Shown: in pieces, positions 49,401 through 56,652 of the stretch
How the letters are laid out: every line of letters begins with the position of its first letter
Numbering within the stretch: the stretch's first letter is position 1
Origin: Duganella rivi
GTDB taxonomy: Bacteria > Pseudomonadota > Gammaproteobacteria > Burkholderiales > Burkholderiaceae_D
Direction: 5' to 3'
Length of the DNA: 64,000 nt
Assembly (NCBI RefSeq): GCF_009857435.1
Contig: NZ_WWCK01000001.1
Span: forward strand, 620,001-684,000
The notes under the pieces: model-generated
What the model saw: the letters and a program-made list of their open reading frames with translations, nothing else
Told to the model about the DNA's origin: nothing
Database searches by the model: none
Program-made: the position numbers and the translations under genes

Positions 49401-49910
49401 TACGCGTGGGTCGGAACGGGCGTAGTCTTGCAGGTTGCGGTTGATCGAACCCTGGATCGCCAGTTCGGTCGCGGTGATGCTGGTGCCGGCGCCCATGTTG
49501 GACTTGCTGAAGCGCTCGGAACGGGCCAGCGAGGTGCCGGTCACGGTAACCGATTGCACTGCGGCAGCGCCGAGGGTGGCATCCACGTTGGCGGTTTCCG
49601 CCAGCTGGGTGAACACGCCTTCGCGTTTCTCGGTCACACCATCCTTGGTGATCGTGATCGTGTACGGACCACCGGTACGCAGGCCACGCTGGACATAACG
49701 GCCTTCCGCGTCGGTGACGACGTTGCTGACGGTACCCGATTCAACGTGGGTAATGGTCACGGTCGCGCCGGCTGCTGGCTTGCCGTCGGTGGCCGAAATA
49801 CGGCCGCCGATTGCCGAAGTGGTGTTCTGTGCAAAGGCCGGTGCTGTCGCTAGTGCGATAGACAGGCTGAGCGCGATTTGCGTCAGCTTGAGCCGCTTGT
49901 GATTGATCAT
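46470..49910 (-). CDS. Oar-like TonB-dependent receptor with N-terminal carboxypeptidase-regulatory domain
   Basis: The 1146-residue outer membrane protein has a signal peptide (about 27 residues, APAFA) and a CarboxypepD_reg-like domain (about residues 32-100, GGRISATDGKPAAGATVTIT). A plug region includes the QNSRYNSLTIDGVAVNDTFG and VNVANYDVTQKGYTGGNINA segments, and the long barrel ends ATVKYEF. This is the Oar/OmpA-related TonB receptor class, used for polymers and peptides in environmental bacteria. GAGG lies 7 nt before the ATG. Its place ahead of the nucleotidase-PLD-nuclease operon suggests uptake of nucleic acid fragments (inference). Confidence 0.92.
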   Translation of the reverse strand: MINHKRLKLTQIALSLSIALATAPAFAQNTTSAIGGRISATDGKPAAGATVTITHVESGTVSNVVTDAEGRYVQRGLRTGGPYTITITKDGVTEKREGVFTQLAETANVDATLGAAAVQSVTVTGTSLARSERFSKSNMGAGTSITATELAIQGSINRNLQDYARSDPRVAQTDKERGEMSVAGQNSRYNSLTIDGVAVNDTFGLESNGSPTAKQPISIEAIQSVQVNVANYDVTQKGYTGGNINAVTKSGTNKVKGSVYYVFRNDKLAGDRYNASTDTYSAPAPFKETTKGVTVGGPLIEDKLFIFAAYEKLESTRNAPSFGPIGSQFTNVGINPSAISGAQDIAKNTYGINIGDSSMTAGSALTVDDSLVKLDWNINDNHRAMVRYSKTKQAEPQFTGMSATGLSLNSEWFSQGKTIETLVGQWTADWSPTLSTEFKVSSRDYDSVPTLNSNLPLINLSFTGANAAGTPAAVPTTARTLSFGTDNSRQRNILGTKTKDAYLGANWSVGDHEIKFGGDYSKNDVYNAFLQNIWGNYTFSCVNNWSYAFLGGATLADCSKVSNADMQAAVLENFRIGRPSSYTVQIPNSGYDLNQAVSTFSMKNEGAFVQDTWSVNSNLTVSYGLRLDATRMGDRPLRNAGVAAAVGPEVGGRQTGGFGIDNTQTFDGQNVWQPRAGFNYKFDSARPMQVRGGAGLFQGAAATVWLSNPFSNPGVVTSSISCNSSTRACPAVGGTFTPDITKQPTVLSGGTSAAQINVDALAPGLKQPSVWKSNIAFDTELPWYGIVLGLEALKTDVKDGIYYQNLNLGKPTKIGTDGRELYYTAGGYNAACWSATGSLTTTGAVCGSTGTTPARNKAGSNAAYNNVLVATGTHKGGSSQATVSLSRPMVNGLQWSVAYTYTESREVSPLTSSTSGSNFSGRSVLNPNEEVNANSSYLVKDRISALVNFQKRFFGSYKTTFGLFYEGRTGKPYSWTINNDMNGDALAGNDLMYIPSAPGSGQVVFAGDTATNHANEDKFWSIVNANSVLKKAAGGVVGRNTDFSPWTNTFDLRLSQEIPGLFKGHKASFTLDMFNFGNLLNKKWGRINEVGFQSAGAQARSFVDYVGLDASGKYIYKVRDAVEALDVRQVKGESQWAVQATVKYEF

Positions 49911-50066
49911 TGTATAACCTCAAAAAAGACTAATAGTTATATGGAACCCCGTTGGTGACAGGGATCTCCCTCTTACTTTTGCTGCAACTGGTCTGGGCCG
50001 TTAAATCCCGGCGTGCCACGGGCAGCGGGTGAGTGTAACGACCAAATATGTCAGGGCCGTGACGTG

Positions 50067-50086
50067 TTTATGACAACTTTATGACA
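50067..50086. promoter_or_regulatory. 11-bp-spaced direct repeat TTTATGACA upstream of the Oar-like receptor
   Basis: TTTATGACA is present at 50067-50075 and again at 50078-50086. It lies about 160 bp upstream of the receptor start, within a cluster of TGACA words in both orientations. It is a candidate site for a regulator bound on one face of the helix. Confidence 0.4.
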
Positions 50087-50362
50087 TTAACTAACACGTT
50101 GAGAAGGCGAAAATCTTGCCTTTTTGGATCATTTCCGTGAACTATGAAGCAAGGAAAAATGCGTGACAAATACGATTTAATTTATAAATTTAGACGATAA
50201 AGGTATAAATAAGTCATAGGCGGGTCACAAAAACATGACACGCGTATCAGGCTGACAACAGGCGGGCGGAATTATAAGTCAGCCTTGCCTGCATGAAATC
50301 AATTCATTGCAAAATAAACAAAAATATCGAGGAAGACCACTAATTATTGTCGCAGGCGGACT

Positions 50363-50405
50363 ACACAATTATCAGAAATAGACTTGCTTTTGATAATTAT
50401 TGTGT
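50363..50405. promoter_or_regulatory. Imperfect dyad ACACAATTATCA / TGATAATTATTGTGT
   Basis: ACACAATTATCA (50363-50374) is mirrored by TGATAATTATTGTGT (50391-50405), which carries a 3-nt insertion. TAATTATTGT at 50341-50350 repeats the right arm directly (50394-50403). The result is three related half-sites within 65 bp, far from any annotated start. Confidence 0.4.
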
Positions 50406-50456
50406 TTTATGTCAGCGCGTAGAATAGCGCTGGAATGGAAATGAGTTTGTAACAAT

Positions 50457-50492
50457 CGGGGCATTTGTCGGTTACACACCACAAATGCCCCG
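50457..50492. terminator. Hairpin beyond the adenosine deaminase gene
   Basis: CGGGGCATTTGT (50457-50468) pairs perfectly with ACAAATGCCCCG (50481-50492) around a 12-nt loop. The plus-strand side ends in TTTT; the minus-strand side, which the adenosine deaminase transcript would use, has only ATTGTT. It probably acts as that gene's terminator or 3'-end stabiliser. Confidence 0.6.
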
Positions 50493-50498
50493 TTTTGA

Positions 50499-51935
50499 TC
50501 AGCGGCCGGCCTTGGATTGGGCACCGGCAATCTCCGCCTCAAACTTGGCGAACTTGCCGTCCAATGCCTTCAAAAGACGCTGTTTGTCGGCATCGGCCAG
50601 GAAAGAATAGCGAATGCTGTCGTAAGACAACTTTTTCACCTCGGCGTAATCGGGCTGATAGCGGGCCGCGTACAGCACGTATTCGCCCGACAGATTGTTA
50701 CGCGACACGCCGGCGTCGTCGGTCGACAACACGTATGGCACGCCATATTTGCGGAACAATGTGACCGGATGGGCCTGTTCCTTGATGCCGAGAATGAAGT
50801 CGTTGCTGCTCAAATTAACCTCGACCGCGATCTTCGCATCACGCATTTTTTTCATGATGGCCAGCGGATTGCTCTCGTGGGCGATGTCCATGCCGTGGCC
50901 GATGCGGCTGGCGCCAGCGACGTCGATCGCGTCCTTGATGTGGAAGGTCAGGCCTTCCGGCTCCACCATGCCCAGCGACAGCTCGCCGGCGTGCAGCGCC
51001 AGTTGGACTTTCGGATACTTGGTTTTCAGGTAGCGGTACATCTTCATGTGCAGCGCGTAATCGCGCATCGAGACGTTCACGCTTTCCTGGCCGACGATGT
51101 TCACGCCGACGATTTTCGGATGGCTGGACGCCAGCTTGAAGCTCGACAGAATCTGCGAATACACCTGCGACGGCGACAGGAAGCGCAGCGCGAACGGCTG
51201 GTAACGCAGCGTGAATTGGTCGTCGTCGATGCCGGCGCCGGACTTGTTCACGTTATCGATGTAGCCGGCGATCCAGCCCTGGAAGGCAGGATCTTTATCC
51301 AGCTTGGCGGTGAGCGCGGCGAAATCGGCATCGGTCACGCCGCCGCTCAGGGCTTTCTTGTCGAAGTCTACGTCTTGCGCAATCGGCGCGATCTCGAAGA
51401 TGGTTTCGATGTAGCTCAGGTTTTCCTGAATGGCGCGCTGCTTCAGGCGCTGCAGGCCGTCGGCAGTGTTGGTCGACGAGACCGGGCCAAAGTAGGCGAA
51501 GGTGTCGAAGAATTGGCGGTCTGGCGGCGACTGAATCGCGCTATGGTTGTAGAAGTCCTTGTCCGACCAGCGCTGCAGCAGGTTCGCCAGCACGGTGTTG
51601 TCGTTCATGACATCCTGGCCGGATACGCAAGCGCCGGCAGGCTTGTTCTTCTCGATGGTGTAGTTAGCCTTGTTGACGCAGAAGCCTTCCTTGTCCACCC
51701 ACTCCAGATACTGCTCGGCGTAGATCGCGCCCGAGTAGTGGTGATGCAGGTCGCCGCCCTTCGGCATCATGGTGAAGAACATCGTCAGCTCGGCCAGTTT
51801 CGGCTCCTTGCCCGGCGCGACCAGCGAGGCGAAGTGGCGCTTGGTGGCTTCCTCGTTGGCGTTGGCGGCTTGCGCTTGCGGCAGTGCGCACAGCACGGCG
51901 GCGGCCATGGCGATAGCGTGGATGTTTTTCTTCAT
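50499..51935 (-). CDS. Exported adenosine deaminase-family protein
   Basis: The 478-residue protein has a signal peptide (about 23 residues, PQAQA) and all the adenosine deaminase motifs. These are MPKGGDLHHHYSGA with two zinc His residues, LALHAGELSLG with zinc His and catalytic Glu, GASRIGHGMDI and VLSTDDAGVSR with the zinc Asp. It is longer than cytosolic ADA and resembles ADGF-like secreted enzymes. It converts (deoxy)adenosine to inosine outside the cytoplasm. It is the last gene of the purine operon, 13 nt after guaD, with AAGGA 6 nt before the ATG. Confidence 0.92.
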   Translation of the reverse strand: MKKNIHAIAMAAAVLCALPQAQAANANEEATKRHFASLVAPGKEPKLAELTMFFTMMPKGGDLHHHYSGAIYAEQYLEWVDKEGFCVNKANYTIEKNKPAGACVSGQDVMNDNTVLANLLQRWSDKDFYNHSAIQSPPDRQFFDTFAYFGPVSSTNTADGLQRLKQRAIQENLSYIETIFEIAPIAQDVDFDKKALSGGVTDADFAALTAKLDKDPAFQGWIAGYIDNVNKSGAGIDDDQFTLRYQPFALRFLSPSQVYSQILSSFKLASSHPKIVGVNIVGQESVNVSMRDYALHMKMYRYLKTKYPKVQLALHAGELSLGMVEPEGLTFHIKDAIDVAGASRIGHGMDIAHESNPLAIMKKMRDAKIAVEVNLSSNDFILGIKEQAHPVTLFRKYGVPYVLSTDDAGVSRNNLSGEYVLYAARYQPDYAEVKKLSYDSIRYSFLADADKQRLLKALDGKFAKFEAEIAGAQSKAGR

Positions 51936-51948
51936 GGTTCTTCCTTGG

Positions 51949-53256
51949 TTAATTCATTTCGCGGACGTGTACCTGGCGGCCGGCCGAATACGTGGCCGCA
52001 ATCGCGCGGTCGTCGCCCAGCAAGGCCAATGCGAACAGCAGTTCTTCCAGGCTGCCGCCGTGCGCGGTGCGCCGTTGCAGCAGCGGCGTGGCTTGCGGAT
52101 CGATGACGATGAAATCCGCTTCCGCGCCCTTGGCGAAATTACCGATCACGCCTTCCAGCTGCATGCTGCGCGCAGCGCCCAGCGTGGCGAGGTAGAACAT
52201 GCGCAAGGCCGGCAAGTAACTGCCCTTCAAGCGCGCTACTTTATAGGCTTCATTCATCGTTTGCAACATGGAGAAGGACGTACCGCCGCCAACGTCGGTC
52301 GCCAGCGAGAGTAGCACGCCTGCTTTGTCGGCGCGTTCGAAGTCGAACAAGCCGCTGCCGAGGAATAGATTGGAGGTCGGGCAGATGGCGGCGGCGGACT
52401 GGGTTTCTGCCATGCGCTCGCGGTCGCGCTCATTGAGCCAGATGCAGTGGCCATACATGGCGCGCGGGCGCATCATGCCGTAGCTGTCGTAGACGTCGAT
52501 GTAGCTGCGGGCTTGCGGGAACAGCTCGCGCACCCACGCGCATTCGGCTTCGTTTTCCGAGACGTGGGTCTGGATGAAAGTGTCCGGGTAGGCGCGCGCC
52601 AGTTCGCCGGCGAGGTGCAGTTGTTCTTCCGTCGATGTTGGGGCGAAGCGCGGCGTGATGGCGTACAGCGAACGGCCGCGCTTGTGCCAGCGCTTGATCA
52701 GCGCTTCGGTATCGCGCGCGCTGGATTCGGCGGTATCGCGCAAAAACTCGGGGCAGTTCCGATCCATCATGACTTTGCCGGCTACCATGCGCAGGCCGCG
52801 CTGTTCGCTGGCGGTGAAGAAAGCATCCACCGATTGCGGGTGCACGGTGCAGTAGACCATGGCGGTGGTGGTGCCGCAGCGGAGCAGTTCATCGAGGAAG
52901 AAGTCGGCCACGTTGGCGGCGTGAGTGCTATCTTCGAATTGACGCTCCGTTGGGAAGGTGTAGGTGTTCAGCCATGGCAGCAGGCCTTCCGATGGTGAGG
53001 CGATCATGTCGGTCTGCGGGTAGTGCAGGTGCGTGTCGATAAAGCCCGGCATTAGCAGCTTGCCGCTGTAGTCATGCACTGGCGTGCCCGGTGGCAGCGT
53101 CGCGTGCAGCGTGGCGTAGTCGCCGGCGGCTTGCACTTTGCCGTCTGCGACGATCAGCAGGCCGTCTTCGTGCCAGTCGTGGGACTGGTCGCTGAAGGCG
53201 GGATCCGCGAGAAAGTGCAGCAAGCTGCCACGGTAGGCTTGCAGGTTGGTGGTCAT
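51949..53256 (-). CDS. guaD: Guanine deaminase
   Basis: The 435-residue amidohydrolase shows the metal motif GFIDTHLHYPQTDMIASPSE, IQTHVSENEAE, YGHCIWLNERD and SLATDVGGGTSFSML. The HLHYPQTD and DVGGGTS elements are specific for guanine deaminase. It converts guanine to xanthine, the substrate of the xanthine dehydrogenase encoded upstream in the same operon. The gap to xdhC is 30 nt. Confidence 0.95.
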   Translation of the reverse strand: MTTNLQAYRGSLLHFLADPAFSDQSHDWHEDGLLIVADGKVQAAGDYATLHATLPPGTPVHDYSGKLLMPGFIDTHLHYPQTDMIASPSEGLLPWLNTYTFPTERQFEDSTHAANVADFFLDELLRCGTTTAMVYCTVHPQSVDAFFTASEQRGLRMVAGKVMMDRNCPEFLRDTAESSARDTEALIKRWHKRGRSLYAITPRFAPTSTEEQLHLAGELARAYPDTFIQTHVSENEAECAWVRELFPQARSYIDVYDSYGMMRPRAMYGHCIWLNERDRERMAETQSAAAICPTSNLFLGSGLFDFERADKAGVLLSLATDVGGGTSFSMLQTMNEAYKVARLKGSYLPALRMFYLATLGAARSMQLEGVIGNFAKGAEADFIVIDPQATPLLQRRTAHGGSLEELLFALALLGDDRAIAATYSAGRQVHVREMN

Positions 53257-53286
53257 GGAGGTCTTTCTTAAATCTGAATGCGAATA

Positions 53287-54306
53287 TTAGCGCGATGCGA
53301 ACCGGCGTGCAGGTTCGCTGGCGTTGAGCGCGGCGATTTGCTGGGCTTCCCACACCATCAGCAATTGCGCGCACACGGAGGCGGCGATGGCGGCAGGAAG
53401 TTTGCTGGTGATGCCGGGTAGGCCGATGGGGCAAACCATGTTGGCGATGCGGTCTTGCGGCAGGCCGCGCGCGGCCATGCGGCGCTCGAATTGTACGCGC
53501 TTGGTGTTGGAGCCGATCAGGCCGAACCAGCCCACGTCTGCGCGATTGAGAATCGCTTCGCAGAGGCGCTGATCCAGCGCGTGGCTGTGGGTCATAACCA
53601 AGTAACTAGCGCCGGCCGGTGCATCAGCCACCGCCGCTTCCGGCGCATCGGTCGCTTCGACGGTAACGTTGGCCGGCACGCTGGCAGGGAACATATCCTC
53701 ACGCTCATCGACCCAGATGACGGTGCAAGGCAGCTCACCCAGCATGCGCACGATGGCAGCACCAACATGGCCGGCACCAAACAAAACCAAATGCGCACGC
53801 GGCGCAAAGCAAGGATCAGCAAGCCAGCGACGGCCATCAGCATCACGCAAAACATGCGTGCCGCGTGTGCGATCAAGCATTGGTGCGTCCTCTCCTGCGC
53901 CTGCAACGATTGCGCCGTTAGCGTCGAGCAGCAACGCGGTCGCCGGGCCATCGATAGCGCTTAACCGCCAGCTGTCTTCACGACCGCGTGCGCGCAGAAC
54001 GGCCAGTACATCGCTCAGCGGCTCATCGATCTTTTCAAATGCCAAGTGCACGACGCCACCGCAGCACTGCCCTAGTGTCGGGCCAAGCGCGTATCGCTCC
54101 AATCGAGCGACCGGGCCGGTGGATAACATTTCGCGTGCAAGCTCAATCGCGCACATTTCCAGATGACCGCCGCCGATCGTATCGTGCTGGCCGTGCGCAG
54201 TCACCAGCATCTTGGCGCCGGGCTCGCGCGGGCCGGAGCCCTCCACGATCGCCACGGTCACCAGCACTGCCGGTTCCGACACCTGCGCTGTCAGCCACTC
54301 ATTCAT
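53287..54306 (-). CDS. xdhC: Xanthine dehydrogenase accessory protein
   Basis: The 339-residue protein shows VAIVEGSGPREPGAKMLV and TIGGGHLEMCAIELA at the N-terminus and a Rossmann domain with HLVLFGAGHVGAAIVRMLGE and VMTHSHALDQRL. XdhC proteins bind and sulfurate the molybdenum cofactor and insert it into the XdhB subunit. The ATG lies 1 nt from the xdhB stop, and GuaD follows. This is the standard order xdhA-xdhB-xdhC-guaD. Confidence 0.93.
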   Translation of the reverse strand: MNEWLTAQVSEPAVLVTVAIVEGSGPREPGAKMLVTAHGQHDTIGGGHLEMCAIELAREMLSTGPVARLERYALGPTLGQCCGGVVHLAFEKIDEPLSDVLAVLRARGREDSWRLSAIDGPATALLLDANGAIVAGAGEDAPMLDRTRGTHVLRDADGRRWLADPCFAPRAHLVLFGAGHVGAAIVRMLGELPCTVIWVDEREDMFPASVPANVTVEATDAPEAAVADAPAGASYLVMTHSHALDQRLCEAILNRADVGWFGLIGSNTKRVQFERRMAARGLPQDRIANMVCPIGLPGITSKLPAAIAASVCAQLLMVWEAQQIAALNASEPARRFASR

Positions 54307-54307
54307 C

Positions 54308-56641
54308 TCAGGCCGCCATTTCCACTGCGGACACCGCCCGCAGAATCTCTTCACTGGTCGCCGGCGCATTCAACGGCGGATTCACACGATGCCCGCCCAC
54401 AGCGGAAATCGCATCGCGAATCGCAAAGAACACCGAGAACGGCAACAACAACGGCGGCTCACCCACCGCCTTGGAACGATGGATAATATCCTCCACATTC
54501 CCGTTATCAAACAGCTTCACACGGAAATCCTCAGGACAATCCGAAATCCCCGGAATCTTGTAAGTAGAAGGCGCATGCGTCATCAGCTTGCCCGCCGCAT
54601 TCCACCACAACTGCTCCGTGGTCAGCCAGCCCATGCCCTGAATGAACGCGCCCTCCACCTGACCAATATCGATGGCCGGATTCAGCGAACGCCCTGCATC
54701 GTACAAAGCATCCGCGCGCAGCAGCTTCCACTCGCCGGTCAGCGTATCGACAACCACCTCCGATACCGCCGCACCATACGCGTAGTACGAGAAAGGATGA
54801 CCGTTCATCGTCTTCGGATTCCAGTGCAAGCCCGGCGTGGCGTAGAAACCGTCAGACCACAATTGAACCCGCGCCAGATACGCCCTCTGCACCAGCTCAG
54901 GGAAAGCCACTTTGTGGCCGTTCACATGAACGTGATTATCGAAGAACCGCACCGGCTGTCCATCCTCATCGCCATACAGCTTGACCGCATACGCCGCCAA
55001 ACGCTCACGAATCTGCCGCGCCGCATCCTGTGCCGCCTTGCCGTTCAAGTCCGCGCCGGTGGATGCCGCAGTGGCCGAAGTATTCGCCACCTTGCTGGTA
55101 TCAGTCGCCGTGGCGCGAACGTGCGACATATCCACGCCCAGTTCATGCGCTACCACCTGCATCACCTTGGTGTTAATGCCCTGCCCCATCTCCGTGCCGC
55201 CATGATTGACCAGCACCGAGCCATCGACATACACGTGCACCAGCGCCCCGGCTTGATTCAAGTGCGTGACGTTGAATGCAATGCCGAACTTCAGCGGCGT
55301 GAAAGCCAAGCCTTTCTTCAGCACCGGGCTGCTAGCGTTAAAAGTCTCAATCGCCTTGCGGCGCGCGCGGTACTCGCTGGTCTGCTCCAGCTCCGCCGTC
55401 AGCACCCCGATGACGTTATCGACGATCTCCTGCCCATACGGCGTGACATTGCGCTCGGTCTTACCGTAGAAATTGAGACGACGGATATCCAGCGCATCGC
55501 GACCCAGATTGCGCGCGATTTCATCGATGATGTACTCAATCGCAATTGCACCTTGCGGGCCGCCGAAACCACGGAACGCCGTATTCGACTGCGTGTTGGT
55601 CTTGCCGCAGCCGGCGCGAATATCCACGTCCGACAAATAATAAGTGTTATCGAAGTGGCAGACCGCGCGCGTCGCAACTGGCCCCGACAAATCCGCCGAG
55701 AAGCCTGCGCGCAAAGTCATATCCACCTTGGCCGCCAGGATCTTGCCGCTGTCGTCGTAACCAACTTCATACTCGTAGAAGAAGCAGTGACGCTTGCCCG
55801 TCACCAGCATATCGTCATCACGATCCGCGCGTAGCTTGACCGGGCGGCGCAGCTTGGCCGCAGCAATGCCCGCCGAGGCAGCCCACAAAGCCGACTGCGA
55901 CTCCTTGCCGCCGAAGCCACCGCCCATGCGGCGGCACTCCACTTGCACCTTGTGCGAATGCACACCGATGGCATGCGCCACCACGTGCTGCATCTCGCTC
56001 GGGTGCTGCGTTGAGCATTGCACCAGCATGCCATTGTCTTCCTTCGGAATCGCGTAGGCGATCTGGCCTTCGAGGTAGAACTGCTCCTGACCGCCGACGA
56101 ATAGCTGGCCCTTAACCACGCGCGGCGCCATTTCAAACGCCGTCTGGTAATCGCCGCGCTTGAGCTGCATCGGCGGCAGCACGTACGAATTAGCTGCCTT
56201 GGCTTCCTGTGGCGTGAAGATGGCCGGCAGTTCGTCATACGTCACAACGGCTTTGCGCGCGGCACGCCGCGCGTTGTCGTGCGTGTCCGCCACCACGATG
56301 AAAATCGGCTGGCCGACATACATCACCTCTCCCGCGCTGAGGATAGGATCGTCGTGAATAATCGGCCCGCAATCATTGGTGCCGACGATATCAGTAGCCG
56401 TGTACACAGCCACCACGCCCGGCGCATTGCGTACCGGCGCCAAGTCTATCGCCGTAATGCGCGCATGCGCTTTCGACGATAAGCCCAGCGCCGCATGCAG
56501 CGTACCTTGCAGCTCGGGGATATCGTCGGTGTAAGTAGCTTGGCCCAGCACGTGCAGCTCGGCCGATTCGTGCGGGCGCGCGACGCCCACGGCTTTCCAA
56601 GCCGATTCCGCAATCGCAGATGGAGCAACTGGTTGATTCAT
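54308..56641 (-). CDS. xdhB: Xanthine dehydrogenase, molybdenum-binding subunit
   Basis: The 777-residue subunit shows HVLGQATYTDDIP at the start of the mature fold, GQEQFYLEGQ, RMGGGFGGKESQ, NTAFRGFGGPQGA, and GEPPLLLPFSVFFAIRDA with the catalytic Glu of xanthine dehydrogenases. It oxidises hypoxanthine and xanthine to uric acid with the FeS/FAD subunit. AGGAG lies 5 nt before the ATG at 56641. Another ATG eight codons upstream overlaps that site and is rejected. Confidence 0.96.
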   Translation of the reverse strand: MNQPVAPSAIAESAWKAVGVARPHESAELHVLGQATYTDDIPELQGTLHAALGLSSKAHARITAIDLAPVRNAPGVVAVYTATDIVGTNDCGPIIHDDPILSAGEVMYVGQPIFIVVADTHDNARRAARKAVVTYDELPAIFTPQEAKAANSYVLPPMQLKRGDYQTAFEMAPRVVKGQLFVGGQEQFYLEGQIAYAIPKEDNGMLVQCSTQHPSEMQHVVAHAIGVHSHKVQVECRRMGGGFGGKESQSALWAASAGIAAAKLRRPVKLRADRDDDMLVTGKRHCFFYEYEVGYDDSGKILAAKVDMTLRAGFSADLSGPVATRAVCHFDNTYYLSDVDIRAGCGKTNTQSNTAFRGFGGPQGAIAIEYIIDEIARNLGRDALDIRRLNFYGKTERNVTPYGQEIVDNVIGVLTAELEQTSEYRARRKAIETFNASSPVLKKGLAFTPLKFGIAFNVTHLNQAGALVHVYVDGSVLVNHGGTEMGQGINTKVMQVVAHELGVDMSHVRATATDTSKVANTSATAASTGADLNGKAAQDAARQIRERLAAYAVKLYGDEDGQPVRFFDNHVHVNGHKVAFPELVQRAYLARVQLWSDGFYATPGLHWNPKTMNGHPFSYYAYGAAVSEVVVDTLTGEWKLLRADALYDAGRSLNPAIDIGQVEGAFIQGMGWLTTEQLWWNAAGKLMTHAPSTYKIPGISDCPEDFRVKLFDNGNVEDIIHRSKAVGEPPLLLPFSVFFAIRDAISAVGGHRVNPPLNAPATSEEILRAVSAVEMAA

Positions 56642-56652
56642 GATGGCTCCTT

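Larger units (their letters stand above)
49911..50498. other. 588-bp AT-rich intergenic region upstream of the Oar-like receptor
   Basis: No coding region is supported here. It contains the receptor promoter on the minus strand, although no hexamer pair is clear. TTTATGACA is directly repeated at 50067-50075 and 50078-50086 (11-bp period), with more TGACA/TGTCA words up to about 50257. A dyad lies at 50363-50405 and a hairpin at 50457-50492 near the adenosine deaminase stop. The length and number of repeats suggest elaborate regulation or an undetected small RNA. Confidence 0.6.

Noticed and set aside
46425-49853. A plus-strand open frame of 1142 codons opposite the Oar-like receptor
   Set aside because: It is the mirror of a GC-rich gene with clear signal peptide, plug and barrel on the minus strand. 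Its translation is low-complexity and has no recognisable domain.
50179-50190. Palindrome AATTTATAAATT as an operator
   Set aside because: It is pure A/T in an AT-rich spacer, so a 12-nt palindrome is easily expected by chance.
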